A stretch of DNA of 64,000 nt. Source: an uncultured Williamsia sp. (GTDB lineage Bacteria > Actinomycetota > Actinomycetes > Mycobacteriales > Mycobacteriaceae). Of the stretch, positions 27,713 through 36,528 are shown one piece after another. The notes beneath the pieces are model-generated. The model was not told the DNA's origin and did not search any database. It saw nothing but the letters and a program-made list of their open reading frames with translations. The stretch spans positions 186,001-250,000 of the forward strand of contig NZ_CANLWM010000005.1 in NCBI RefSeq assembly GCF_947494875.1, given 5' to 3'. How positions within the stretch are numbered: position 1 is the first letter of the stretch; each line of letters begins with the position of its first letter. Made by a program: the position numbers and the translations under genes.

Positions 27713-27741
27713 ACTGTGGCAGCGGCGGACGAGCGCGTCAA
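27713..27741 (-). promoter_or_regulatory. Promoter of the ferredoxin-reductase unit
   Basis: On the minus strand TTGACG (27741-27736), a 17-bp spacer and CACAGT (27718-27713). The operators begin at the next base, so a bound repressor would block start-site access. Confidence 0.6.
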
Positions 27742-27782
27742 GTGACGGTGGGGCGAGTCGCTCGATCTACAGTGACGAGGAC

Positions 27783-28556
27783 ATGACGAAACGCGACGTA
27801 CCGCCCGCATCGGTCCAGTCGGTGGACCGGGCCCTCGAGGTCCTGGAGATCCTCGGCCGCGACGGGGAGGGCGGTGTCTCCGACATCGCCGACGCCCTCG
27901 GGGTCCACAAGTCGACCGTGTCGCGCCTGGTCTCGGTGCTCGAGTCCCGAGGCTTCGTCGAGCAGATCAGCGACCGTGGAAAGTATCGACTCGGCTTCAC
28001 CGTGGTGCGGCTCGCGGGCGCCTCGATGTCCCGGCGGGACCTGGGTCGGGAGAGTCGCGACATCTGTGAACCGCTGGCCGACTCGGTCGGGGAGACCGTG
28101 AATCTCGCGGTCCTCGACTCCGATCGTGCGGTGAACGTCACCGAGGCCAACGGCGGCGCCGGGATCGCCCTGCGCACGTTCGTCGGCCAGAGCTGCCCCG
28201 CCCACGCCACCTCCAGCGGGAAGGTCCTGCTGGCGGGGTTGTCCGAGGGACGGCTGGCAGGCTTCCTCGACGGCACGCTGGAACAGTTCACCGACGCGAC
28301 CATCGTGACCGGGGCCGCGTTGCGGGACGAGCTCGCGACCGTGCGCGCCCAGGGCTGGGCCGCGGCCCGCGACGAGCTCGAGGACGGCCTGACCGCGGTC
28401 GCCGCCCCCGTGCGGGATCACACCGGCGACGTCGTCGCGGCGCTGAGCATCTCCGGGCCGTCGTTCCGCATGGGTGGCGACCGCATCCCGGATCTGTCGC
28501 GACAGGCCATCACCGCGGCGGAGGCGGTCAGCATCCGCCTCGGACACACCGCCTGA
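27783..28556 (+). CDS. IclR-family transcriptional regulator of the choline island
   Basis: A 257-aa regulator. The N-terminal winged helix has SVDRALEVLEILGRDGEGG and ALGVHKSTVSRLVSVLESRG. The C-terminal IclR ligand-binding domain runs from about 75 on, with VGETVNLAVLD, CPAHATSSGKVLLAGL and RDELEDGLTAVAAPVRD. It lies between the two promoters that carry GTTGC-N7-GCAAC operators, so it is very likely their repressor. The inducer would be a pathway compound such as choline, betaine or dimethylglycine; this is inference. TACAGT (27768-27773) is its own -10 box, 9 nt before the ATG. Confidence 0.9.
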   Translation: MTKRDVPPASVQSVDRALEVLEILGRDGEGGVSDIADALGVHKSTVSRLVSVLESRGFVEQISDRGKYRLGFTVVRLAGASMSRRDLGRESRDICEPLADSVGETVNLAVLDSDRAVNVTEANGGAGIALRTFVGQSCPAHATSSGKVLLAGLSEGRLAGFLDGTLEQFTDATIVTGAALRDELATVRAQGWAAARDELEDGLTAVAAPVRDHTGDVVAALSISGPSFRMGGDRIPDLSRQAITAAEAVSIRLGHTA

Positions 28557-28569
28557 TCCGCGCGTCCGA

Positions 28570-28598
28570 TTGACGTCGGGGCCCATGGGGCCCATCCT
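28570..28598 (+). promoter_or_regulatory. Promoter of the dimethylglycine oxidase operon
   Basis: TTGACG (28570-28575), a 17-bp spacer and CATCCT (28593-28598). This is the same TTGACG-N17-CAnnnT layout as the ferredoxin promoter on the other side of the IclR gene. Confidence 0.6.
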
Positions 28599-28615
28599 GT
28601 TGCGTGTCGAGCAAC
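28599..28615 (+). promoter_or_regulatory. IclR-type operator 1 of the oxidase operon
   Basis: GTTGCGTGTCGAGCAAC, a perfect GTTGC-N7-GCAAC site that begins at the base after the -10 element. Confidence 0.7.
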
Positions 28616-28617
28616 CT

Positions 28618-28634
28618 GTTGCGTGCTCGGCAAC
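28618..28634 (+). promoter_or_regulatory. IclR-type operator 2 of the oxidase operon
   Basis: GTTGCGTGCTCGGCAAC, the second perfect GTTGC-N7-GCAAC site, 2 bp after operator 1 (19-bp repeat). Flanking CT and AG extend its arms to 7 bp. Confidence 0.7.
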
Positions 28635-28666
28635 AGATCCAACACACACGGGCAGGTGGGTGATCC

Positions 28667-31147
28667 ATGGGCGGCGTACAGCACGGTCCTCGCGTGGTGG
28701 TGATCGGCGCGGGCATCGTCGGCACCTCTCTCGCCGACGAACTCGTCGCGCGTGGTCTGACGCAGGTCACCGTCGTCGACCGAGGACCGCTCCCGGCCGC
28801 GGGTGGATCCAGCAGCCACGCGCCCGGGCTCGTGTTCGCCACGAACGCATCGCGGGCCCTGTCGGATCTCGCCGCGGCGACGGTCACCAAGTTCCGTGAT
28901 CTCTCGACTCCGAATGCGCTGTGCTTCAACGCTGTCGGTGGACTCGAGATCGCGACCACCCCGGAGCGTCTCGCCGAACTGCACCGCAAGGCCGGGTGGG
29001 CCGCGTCGTGGGGAAGACACGCCGAAGTCGTCGACGTCACCGAGTGTGTCCGACTGCACCCGCTGCTGGACGCCGACGCCGTCCTGGGCGGTCTGCACAC
29101 TCCCGACGACGGGCTCGCCGACGCGCTCACGTGTATCGCGGTACAGCGCCGGCGTGCGGAGGCCGGTGGTGCGCGGTTCCTGTCCGACACGCGTGTGGTG
29201 GACGTCCTGACCGCCGGTGACCGTGTGGTCGGGGTGCGGACCGACTCCGGGGTCCTCGACGCGGATGTGGTCGTGTCCTGCGGTGGGTTCTGGGGCGCCG
29301 AGCTCGGCGAGCTGGTCGGCCTCACCGTCCCGCTGGTGCCGATGGGGCACGAATACGTCACCACCACAGCGGTTCCCGCGTCGGCGCCCTTCGTCGACCG
29401 GCGCGACGGGCACGCCGCCGCCACGCTGCCGATCCTGCGCCACCAGGACGCCGACCTCTACTACCGCCAGCACGGCGACCGCATCGGCATCGGGTACTAC
29501 GGCCACGACCCTGTCGTCGTCGACATGGACAACCTCTACGCCGACACCGCCGACGAGCCGATGCCCTCGATGCTCCCGTTCTCCGAGAACGGGTTCCGCA
29601 CCGCATGGGACGAATCGCGTCGCGTGCTGCCCGGCCTGCGTGACGCGGCGATCGCCGACGGGTTCACCGGCATCTTCTCGTTCACCCCCGACGGCGGCCC
29701 CATGCTGGGTCCGCACCCCGGCCTCGACGGGTTCTGGGTCGCAGAGGCGATCTGGGTCACGCAGTCCGCCGGCGCCGCCGCGGCGATCGCCGACTGGGTG
29801 GTCACCGGCTCGCCCGGAATCGACGTGTCGGGGTGCGACGTCAACCGTTTCGCCCCCGCCGAACTGGACCGTGAGGCCGTCGTGGCGCGGTCGTCGCGGG
29901 CGTTCGTCGAGGTCTACGACGTCATCCATCCGCGTGCCCAGCCCGCCGACGCGCGGGACCTGCGCACGTCGGCCCTCCACGACGACCACGTCGGCCGTGG
30001 CGCGTCGTTCGGTGTCTCCCACGGCTGCGAACGGCCCCTGTGGTTCTCGACGAACGAGCCGCTCACGGACCGGTTCCCGGTCGGCACCCCGGACCTGCCC
30101 GAGTGGTACCGCCGCGGATGGTCGTCGATCGTCCTTGCCGAGGCGGTCGCCACCCGTGAGGTCGGCGGGATCTACGACATGAGTTCCCTGACGCGCGTGC
30201 AGATCACGGGCCCGGACGCCGTTGCGACCCTCGCGCCGCTGATCACCCGAGACCCCGATCGTCCGGTCGGGTCGGTGGTGTACGCGCTCATGCTCGACGA
30301 CACCGGCGGCGTCCTCAGCGACGTCACCGTCGCGCGGGTCGCGGACGACCGACTCGTGGTCGGGGTGAATGGCCCGCTCGACGTGGCCCGGTTGACGAGC
30401 GCCGCGCGACGGGCGCGAGCAGCCGGTGCGTCTGTCGACGTCCGCGAGATCACCGACGAGACATGCTGTGTCGCCGTGTGGGGTCCGCGGGCGCTCGACA
30501 TCGTCGCGCCGCTCACCGACCTGGATGTCACCCCGTCGGGCCTGCGGTACTACCGGTGCGCCGAGGCGTCGGTCGCCGGGGTGTCGGCGCTGCTCACCCG
30601 CGTGTCCTACGTCGGCGAGTTCGGCTGGGAGATCACGACGAGTGCGGCCGACGGACCGCGCCTCGCGGCCGCGCTGGGCGAGAACGCCGATCGCCACGGA
30701 GCGGTGTGGGCGGGTCGCGCCGCGATGGACTGCATGCGGATCGAGAAGGGCTACCGCTCGTGGGGGACCGACATGAGCCGCACCGACTCTCCGGACGAGG
30801 CGGGCGTGGCCTTCGCGGTGGCCAAGGACCACGAGTTCATCGGGCGCGCGGCGGTCGCCGAGCGGCCCGTCGTACGAGCACTGCACACGTTGATCGCCGA
30901 CGACGCCGACACCGTGCTGCTCGGGTCGGAACCGGTGCGACACCGCGGGACGGACGTCGGGTACGTCACGTCGGCGGCGTGGTCGCCGACCGTCGGTGCC
31001 ACCGTCGCCTACGCATGGGGCCCGCCCGATCTACGCCCGGGTGACGCCGTCACCGCCGAATGGTTCGGTGCGGAGCGATCGCTCCGGGTCGCTCCGTCCG
31101 TCACCGTCGACCCCGAGAACCTCCGAGTGAAAGGTGTGTACCGATGA
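28667..31147 (+). CDS. Dimethylglycine oxidase (FAD oxidase plus GcvT folate domain)
   Basis: An 826-aa two-domain flavoenzyme, close in length and pattern to Arthrobacter globiformis dimethylglycine oxidase. Residues 1-420 are an FAD oxidoreductase: [18 protein letters not shown], then the probable covalent-FAD histidine (His51) in [12 protein letters not shown], and [12 protein letters not shown]. Residues about 430-826 are a GcvT-like aminomethyltransferase domain (MYDMSSL-like [40 protein letters not shown]). It should turn dimethylglycine into sarcosine, passing the methyl carbon to tetrahydrofolate. It heads an operon of overlapping genes and has two IclR-type operators upstream. Sarcosine-type substrates cannot be excluded. 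Confidence 0.9.
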   Translation: MGGVQHGPRVVVIGAGIVGTSLADELVARGLTQVTVVDRGPLPAAGGSSSHAPGLVFATNASRALSDLAAATVTKFRDLSTPNALCFNAVGGLEIATTPERLAELHRKAGWAASWGRHAEVVDVTECVRLHPLLDADAVLGGLHTPDDGLADALTCIAVQRRRAEAGGARFLSDTRVVDVLTAGDRVVGVRTDSGVLDADVVVSCGGFWGAELGELVGLTVPLVPMGHEYVTTTAVPASAPFVDRRDGHAAATLPILRHQDADLYYRQHGDRIGIGYYGHDPVVVDMDNLYADTADEPMPSMLPFSENGFRTAWDESRRVLPGLRDAAIADGFTGIFSFTPDGGPMLGPHPGLDGFWVAEAIWVTQSAGAAAAIADWVVTGSPGIDVSGCDVNRFAPAELDREAVVARSSRAFVEVYDVIHPRAQPADARDLRTSALHDDHVGRGASFGVSHGCERPLWFSTNEPLTDRFPVGTPDLPEWYRRGWSSIVLAEAVATREVGGIYDMSSLTRVQITGPDAVATLAPLITRDPDRPVGSVVYALMLDDTGGVLSDVTVARVADDRLVVGVNGPLDVARLTSAARRARAAGASVDVREITDETCCVAVWGPRALDIVAPLTDLDVTPSGLRYYRCAEASVAGVSALLTRVSYVGEFGWEITTSAADGPRLAAALGENADRHGAVWAGRAAMDCMRIEKGYRSWGTDMSRTDSPDEAGVAFAVAKDHEFIGRAAVAERPVVRALHTLIADDADTVLLGSEPVRHRGTDVGYVTSAAWSPTVGATVAYAWGPPDLRPGDAVTAEWFGAERSLRVAPSVTVDPENLRVKGVYR

Positions 31148-32325
31148 GCCGCGAGCGTGTCGTCGTCGTCGGCCTCGGCGGTATGGGATCGGCCGCGGCC
31201 CACCATCTCGCCGCGCGCGGAGCCGACGTCGTCGGGCTGGAACGGTTTGAGCCCGCCCATGCCCGAGGATCCTCGCACGGCGGTTCCCGGATCATCCGGC
31301 AGGCCTATTTCGAGGACCCCGCCTACGTGCCGTTGCTGGTGCGCGCCTACGAGTTGTGGGAGCGGCTCGGCGCCGACAGTTCCCGTGAGGTGCACAGGAT
31401 CACCGGTGGCATCTTCGCGGGTCCGGAGACGTCGACGACCGTCGCGGGGTCGCTGCGCGCCGCACAGGAGTACGGGCTGCGGCACGACGTCCTGACCGCC
31501 GACGAGATCGCCAGCCGTTTCCCGGGATTCGCACCCGCCGCCGACCAGATCGGCGTCCACGAGCACCTCGCCGGCTTCGCGCGTCCGGAAGAGACGGTCC
31601 GCGCCCACATCGACCTCGCGCAGCGTGCCGGCGCCGACCTCCGGTTCGGCGTCGAGGTGCTGGACTGGGCGGACACCGGCGACGCGGTACGGGTCACGAC
31701 CGATCAGGGCCTCGTGTACGGCGATCGCCTGGTCGTCTGTCCGGGTGCCTGGGCGCCGGAGATGCTCGCGGACCTGCAGACCGGTATCCGCATCGAGCGT
31801 CAGGTCATGTACTGGTTCGACCTCGCGGCCGGCGCGCCGCCGATGGCCGACTCGCCCATCTACATCCACGAGACCGACGCCGGCGAGCAGATCTACGGCT
31901 TCCCCGCCATCGACGGTCCGGAGGGTGGCGTGAAGACCGCGTTCTTCCGCAAGGGCGTCGACTGCTCGCCGGACACGATCGACCGTGCCGTCCACCCCGA
32001 GGAGGCGCAGGCGATGCTGGATCGTGTCCGCGCGCTCATCCCCGGTGTCGGGTCGAGCGACGACGCGTCGCGGTCCATGCTGCATGCCGCCACCTGCATG
32101 TACTCGACGACGCCCGACCACGACTTCGTCATCGCCAACCATCCGCGGCACCCGCGGGTGGCGGTCGCGTGCGGATTCTCCGGACACGGGTTCAAGTTCG
32201 TCCCGGTGGTCGGGGAGATCCTCGCCGACCTGGTCCTCGAGGGGTCCACGCGCCACCCGATCGGCATCTTCGACCCGACCCGGCCCGCACTGGCCGGCCA
32301 GGCAGCAGGGGTGGGCATCGGATGA
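31144..32325 (+). CDS. Monomeric sarcosine oxidase-type FAD enzyme
   Basis: A 393-aa flavin oxidase matching the MSOX/N-methyl-amino-acid oxidase family. The FAD loop [21 protein letters not shown] is at residues 6-26, [18 protein letters not shown] at 41-58, and the probable covalent FAD cysteine at Cys318 in [15 protein letters not shown], followed by [15 protein letters not shown]. It should convert sarcosine to glycine, formaldehyde and hydrogen peroxide, the last step of the pathway. The ATG overlaps the stop of the dimethylglycine oxidase gene, and its own stop overlaps the Rieske oxygenase gene, so all three are coupled. Confidence 0.88.
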   Translation: MSRERVVVVGLGGMGSAAAHHLAARGADVVGLERFEPAHARGSSHGGSRIIRQAYFEDPAYVPLLVRAYELWERLGADSSREVHRITGGIFAGPETSTTVAGSLRAAQEYGLRHDVLTADEIASRFPGFAPAADQIGVHEHLAGFARPEETVRAHIDLAQRAGADLRFGVEVLDWADTGDAVRVTTDQGLVYGDRLVVCPGAWAPEMLADLQTGIRIERQVMYWFDLAAGAPPMADSPIYIHETDAGEQIYGFPAIDGPEGGVKTAFFRKGVDCSPDTIDRAVHPEEAQAMLDRVRALIPGVGSSDDASRSMLHAATCMYSTTPDHDFVIANHPRHPRVAVACGFSGHGFKFVPVVGEILADLVLEGSTRHPIGIFDPTRPALAGQAAGVGIG

Positions 32326-33461
32326 CCGCGGACGTGAGCGTCACCCCCGAGACGACGGCTGCCGACACCCTGGTCCCGACTCTGCCGGGCTCGTCCTACA
32401 CCGATCCCGCCGTGTTCGTGCGGGAGACCGAGCGCATCTTCGGTCGCCGATGGATGTGTGCGGTGCGCGTCGCCGACGTGGGGGCGACGGGCCGGTTCGA
32501 GACCGTCGAGATCGGCGGCGAGAGCATCCTCGTGGTCCGCGGCCGCGATCAGGTGCTGCGGGCATTTCTCAACGCGTGCCGGCACCGGGGCGCGCTGGTG
32601 TGCACCGAACCATCAGGCGCGGTGCGACGGAACCTGCAGTGCCCGTACCACGCCTGGACCTACGGCCTCGACGGCGCGTTGGTCGCGGCACCGAATCTCT
32701 CGAGTCTCGGTGACATCGACCGGACGCGGTACGGCCTGGTGCCCGTCGCCTCCCGGGAATGGCTCGGATACCTGTGGATCTGTCTCGACGAGACCCCGCC
32801 GTCGTTCGAGGACACCGTGATCGGGGCGGTCACAGACCGTCTGGGAGACCCGACGATGATCGACCGGTGGGACGTGCCGGGACTCGCACTGGCACACCGG
32901 GAGACCTACGAGGTGGCGTCCAACTGGAAGCTCATCGTCGAGAACTTCATGGAGTGCTACCACTGCGCCACCATCCACCCCGAGCTCACCGAGGTGCTGC
33001 CCGAGTTCGCCGACGGCCTCGCCGCCCAGTACTACGTCGGGCACGGAGCCGAGTTCGGTTCCGACGTCGACGGGTTCACCGTCGACGGTTCTGCGGGTGC
33101 TGACGCCCTGCCGTCTCTCGACCCCGAACACGACCGGCGGTACTACGCCATCACGATCAACCCGACGGTGTTCGTGAACCTCGTCCCGGACCACGTGATC
33201 GTCCACCGGATGTTCCCGCGCGCCGCCGACCGCACGACGGTGATCTGCGACTGGCTGTACGCCCCGGAGGTCGTCGAGTCCGGTCGTGACGTGTCCGCCG
33301 GCGTCGAACTGTTCCACCGCGTCAACCAGCAGGATTTCGACGCCTGCGAGCGGACCCAGCCCGGCATGTCGTCGCGTGCCTACCGGCACGGCGGCGTGCT
33401 GGTGCCGGCCGAGCACCACATCGCGCAATTTCACCATTGGGTGAGCGAGATGACCGACTAG
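32322..33461 (+). CDS. gbcA: Rieske oxygenase, probable glycine betaine demethylase (GbcA-like)
   Basis: A 379-aa Rieske non-heme iron oxygenase alpha subunit. Cluster ligands are Cys86/His88 (CRHRG) and Cys107/His110 (CPYH). The mononuclear iron site is in [20 protein letters not shown], with His214 and His219. The acidic bridging residue is Glu211, as in carnitine oxygenase, rather than the Asp of ring dioxygenases. Its place between sarcosine oxidase and betaine aldehyde dehydrogenase genes points to demethylation of glycine betaine to dimethylglycine plus formaldehyde. No reductase of the fused GbcB type is adjacent; the Rieske ferredoxin and FAD reductase at 26-27.7 kb are the likely electron source. 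Other quaternary amines remain possible. Confidence 0.82.
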   Translation: MTADVSVTPETTAADTLVPTLPGSSYTDPAVFVRETERIFGRRWMCAVRVADVGATGRFETVEIGGESILVVRGRDQVLRAFLNACRHRGALVCTEPSGAVRRNLQCPYHAWTYGLDGALVAAPNLSSLGDIDRTRYGLVPVASREWLGYLWICLDETPPSFEDTVIGAVTDRLGDPTMIDRWDVPGLALAHRETYEVASNWKLIVENFMECYHCATIHPELTEVLPEFADGLAAQYYVGHGAEFGSDVDGFTVDGSAGADALPSLDPEHDRRYYAITINPTVFVNLVPDHVIVHRMFPRAADRTTVICDWLYAPEVVESGRDVSAGVELFHRVNQQDFDACERTQPGMSSRAYRHGGVLVPAEHHIAQFHHWVSEMTD

Positions 33462-33477
33462 GGGCAAAGATCAGTTC

Positions 33478-34977
33478 GTGGACGATCTGTACATCGACGG
33501 GGCATGGCGTGCAGCCGCATCGGGGCGCACACGGTCGGTGATCGACCCCGCCGACGGCAGCACCATCGTCGAGGTCGCAGAGGCGGATCCGTCCGACGTG
33601 CGCGACGCCATCGTCGCCGCCCGTCGCGCATTCGACGATTCACCGTGGCCTGCGACGCCCGTCGCCGAGCGGTCGGCGCTGTTGCGCCGCGTCGCCGACC
33701 TGCTGCAGCGCGACAAGGAGAGCCTGGCCGAGACCGAGACCCGCGACACCGGCAAGACGCTCGCCGAGAGCCGGATCGACATCGACGACGTCACCGCTGT
33801 CTTCCGCTACTACGCCGACCTCGTCTCCACCTCCGCCGACCGCGTCGTCGACGTGGGCGACCCGGCGGTGATCAGCCGGGTGGTCCACGAACCCATCGGG
33901 GTGTGCGTGCTCATCGCGCCGTGGAACTACCCGCTGCTGCAGATCTCCTGGAAGGTCGCGCCCGCCCTCGCCGCCGGGGCGACGATGGTGATGAAGCCCA
34001 GCGAGGTGACCCCGCTGACGACCATCGCGTTCACGCGGCTGCTCGTCGAGGCCGGGGTCCCGGCCGGGGTGGTCAACCTGGTGCTCGGCGCGGGGCGGGA
34101 CCTGTCCGACGCGCTCAACGACGACCCCGACGTCGACCTGATCTCGTTCACCGGAGGTCTCGCGACCGGGCAGGTCATCGCGGCCACGGCGGCGAAACAC
34201 GTCACCCGCGTGCTCGTCGAACTCGGCGGCAAGAACCCGCATGTCGTCTTCGCCGACGCCTGCGGCACCGACGAGCAGTTCGCCGCGACCGTCGACCAGG
34301 TGGTCACCGGTGTGTTCCTGCACTCCGGTCAGGTGTGTTCGGCCGGAACGCGACTCATCGTCGAGGAGAGCGTCGCCGACCGGCTCGTCGCCGCCGTCGC
34401 CGAGCGCGCCGAGCGGATCGTCGTCGGTCCCGGATCCGACCCGGACAGCCGCACAGGGCCGTTGGTCTCGCGACAGCAGCTCGACAAGATCGTCGACCAC
34501 GTCGCGTCCGGCCGCGCCGAGGGCGCGCAGTTGGTGACCGGCGGTCGACGTCTCGACGATCCCGACCGCGACGACCCACGCCTCGCGGCGGGGTACTTCT
34601 ACGCGCCCACGGTGTTCGACCACTGCGACCGCACCATGCGGATCGTCCAGGACGAGACGTTCGGGCCGATCCTCACCGTCGAACGGTTCACCACCGAGGC
34701 GGAGGCACTCGACCTCGCCAACGACACCCGATACGGCCTCGCGGGCGGTGTCCGCACGGCGGATCCCGCACGAGCGGAACGGTTCGCGCGCGGCATGCGC
34801 CACGGCACCGTGTGGATCAACGACTTCGGCTACTACACCCCGGCCGCGGAGTGGGGTGGGTACGGGCGGTCCGGCAACGGCCGCGAGCTGGGTCCGTCCG
34901 GACTGGCCGAATACCAGGAGACCAAACACATCTGGAACAACACCGCGGCACCGACGGCAGGATGGTTCGAGCCATGA
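33478..34977 (+). CDS. betB: Betaine aldehyde dehydrogenase
   Basis: A 499-aa NAD(P)-dependent aldehyde dehydrogenase. The catalytic Glu248 lies in VLVELGGKNPHVVF and the nucleophile Cys287 in HSGQVCSAGTRL. PWNYPLLQISWKVAPALAAG and FGPILTVERF are further family blocks. In this context it should oxidise betaine aldehyde to glycine betaine. Because the neighbouring choline oxidase may carry out both oxidation steps itself, this enzyme may act on escaped aldehyde or take up a parallel route. The GTG start is 16 bp after the Rieske gene, and the stop overlaps the permease ATG (ATGA). Confidence 0.9.
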   Translation: MDDLYIDGAWRAAASGRTRSVIDPADGSTIVEVAEADPSDVRDAIVAARRAFDDSPWPATPVAERSALLRRVADLLQRDKESLAETETRDTGKTLAESRIDIDDVTAVFRYYADLVSTSADRVVDVGDPAVISRVVHEPIGVCVLIAPWNYPLLQISWKVAPALAAGATMVMKPSEVTPLTTIAFTRLLVEAGVPAGVVNLVLGAGRDLSDALNDDPDVDLISFTGGLATGQVIAATAAKHVTRVLVELGGKNPHVVFADACGTDEQFAATVDQVVTGVFLHSGQVCSAGTRLIVEESVADRLVAAVAERAERIVVGPGSDPDSRTGPLVSRQQLDKIVDHVASGRAEGAQLVTGGRRLDDPDRDDPRLAAGYFYAPTVFDHCDRTMRIVQDETFGPILTVERFTTEAEALDLANDTRYGLAGGVRTADPARAERFARGMRHGTVWINDFGYYTPAAEWGGYGRSGNGRELGPSGLAEYQETKHIWNNTAAPTAGWFEP

Positions 34978-36524
34978 CACAGACCGCCCCCGACACCGGG
35001 ATGGAGCATTTCGGGTACAAGGAGAGCCTCGACCGCAGCATCGGCAAGTTCGCCAGTTTCGCCGCCGGCGTCAGCTACATATCCATCCTCACCGGAACCT
35101 TCCAGCTCTTCTACTTCGGGTTCGGCACCGCTGGTGCGGCCTACCTGTGGAGCTGGCCGATCGTCTTCGTGGGGCAGCTGGCGGTGGCCCTGTGTTTCAT
35201 GGAGTTGGCCGCGAAGTACCCGATCGCCGGATCGGTCTACAACTGGGCGAAGATCCTCGGCAGCAAGGTCGTCGGCTGGTTCTCGGGCTGGATGATGCTG
35301 ACCGCCTCGATCGTGACGATGTCGGCGGTCGTGCTCGCGATCGACTCGACACTGCCGAAGATCTGGAGTGGGTTCCGCCTCGTCGGGTCCGACGACCTGT
35401 CCGTGGTGTCACCGTCGAACGCCGTCCTCCTCGGATCGATCCTGGTGCTCGTGACCACCGCCATCAACGCCTTCGGCGTCCGGTTGATGGCGCTCATCAA
35501 CAGCACGGGCGTGTTCATCGAACTCATCGCGGCTGTGCTGATCGCGGTCATCCTCGCGTTCAACGTCCAGCGCACACCGGCGGTGTTCTTCTCGACCAAC
35601 GGCTACGGCGCGGGGGAGAGCGGCGGCTGGTTGAGCGCCTTCCTCATCGCCTCGTTGGCGTCGGGATACGTGATGTACGGCTTCGACACCGCGTCGTCGC
35701 TCGGCGAGGAGACCGTCAACCCGCGCAAGACCGCGCCGTCGGCGATCCTGCGGGCGATCCTGGCGTCGTTCGTGATCGGCGGTGCGATCCTCGTGTTCGC
35801 GATCCTCGCCGCGCCCAACCTGTCCGACCCGGCGCTGGGCCAACAGGGTGGACTGCAACAGATCGTGCTCGACGTCATGTACGGGCCGGTCGGCAAGATC
35901 TTCCTCATCTGCATCGTGGTCGCCGTCTTCGTCTGCACACTCGCGGTCCACACCGCCGCCATCCGGCTCACGTTCGCCATGGCGCGTGACAACGCACTGC
36001 CGTTCGGGGAGTCGCTGGCGAAGGTGCACCCGAAGACGCAGACGCCGGTCATCCCGTCGGTGCTCATCGGGGTGCTGTCGATCCTCATCCTGGTCATCAA
36101 CATCAATCAGCCGACCATCTTCCTGCTGCTGACCTCGGTGGCAATCATCATGATCTACATCGCGTACCTGTTGGTGACCGTCCCGTTGTTGCTCAAGCGT
36201 TTCGGCGGCCAGTGGCCTCCGGCGGACCTGAAGTCGGGTGGGTACTTCACCATGGGCCGCTGGGGCCTGCCGGTCAACATCCTCGCGGTGCTGTGGGGTG
36301 TCGGGATGGCGATCAACCTGGCCTGGCCGCGTACGGCCGTCTACGGCGCGCCCTGGTACAACACGTGGGCCGCGTTCATCTACATCGGCGTCATCGGCGG
36401 CGTCGGACTGATCTGGTACTTCGCCGTCGGCAGCCGCGGGATGGGGACCCTCCGGTCCCACGCGTCGGAGACGAAGGCCGATGCCGTTGCCGCCGAACCG
36501 TTCCCCGGACCCGAGGGAGTCTGA
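34974..36524 (+). CDS. APC-superfamily permease, candidate choline/betaine importer
   Basis: A 516-aa inner-membrane transporter with about 12 hydrophobic segments, of the APC amino-acid/amine permease superfamily (FGYKESLDRSIGKFASFAAG at the N-terminus, GYVMYGFDTASSLGEETVNP in the middle). It overlaps betB and is followed by choline oxidase after 4 bp, so it probably imports a pathway substrate such as choline or betaine. This is not a BCCT-type carrier, which is the usual choline transporter family, so the substrate assignment rests on context only. Confidence 0.85.
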   Translation: MTQTAPDTGMEHFGYKESLDRSIGKFASFAAGVSYISILTGTFQLFYFGFGTAGAAYLWSWPIVFVGQLAVALCFMELAAKYPIAGSVYNWAKILGSKVVGWFSGWMMLTASIVTMSAVVLAIDSTLPKIWSGFRLVGSDDLSVVSPSNAVLLGSILVLVTTAINAFGVRLMALINSTGVFIELIAAVLIAVILAFNVQRTPAVFFSTNGYGAGESGGWLSAFLIASLASGYVMYGFDTASSLGEETVNPRKTAPSAILRAILASFVIGGAILVFAILAAPNLSDPALGQQGGLQQIVLDVMYGPVGKIFLICIVVAVFVCTLAVHTAAIRLTFAMARDNALPFGESLAKVHPKTQTPVIPSVLIGVLSILILVININQPTIFLLLTSVAIIMIYIAYLLVTVPLLLKRFGGQWPPADLKSGGYFTMGRWGLPVNILAVLWGVGMAINLAWPRTAVYGAPWYNTWAAFIYIGVIGGVGLIWYFAVGSRGMGTLRSHASETKADAVAAEPFPGPEGV

Positions 36525-36528
36525 CCGC

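Noticed and set aside
28418-30943. An 841-codon open frame on the minus strand opposite dimethylglycine oxidase
   Set aside because: Same antisense effect; the plus-strand enzyme is complete and matches its family throughout.
33504-36524. A 1006-codon open frame that would fuse an N-terminal domain to the APC permease
   Set aside because: The extra part is the out-of-frame reading of betB. The permease starts at ATG 34974, which overlaps the betB stop.
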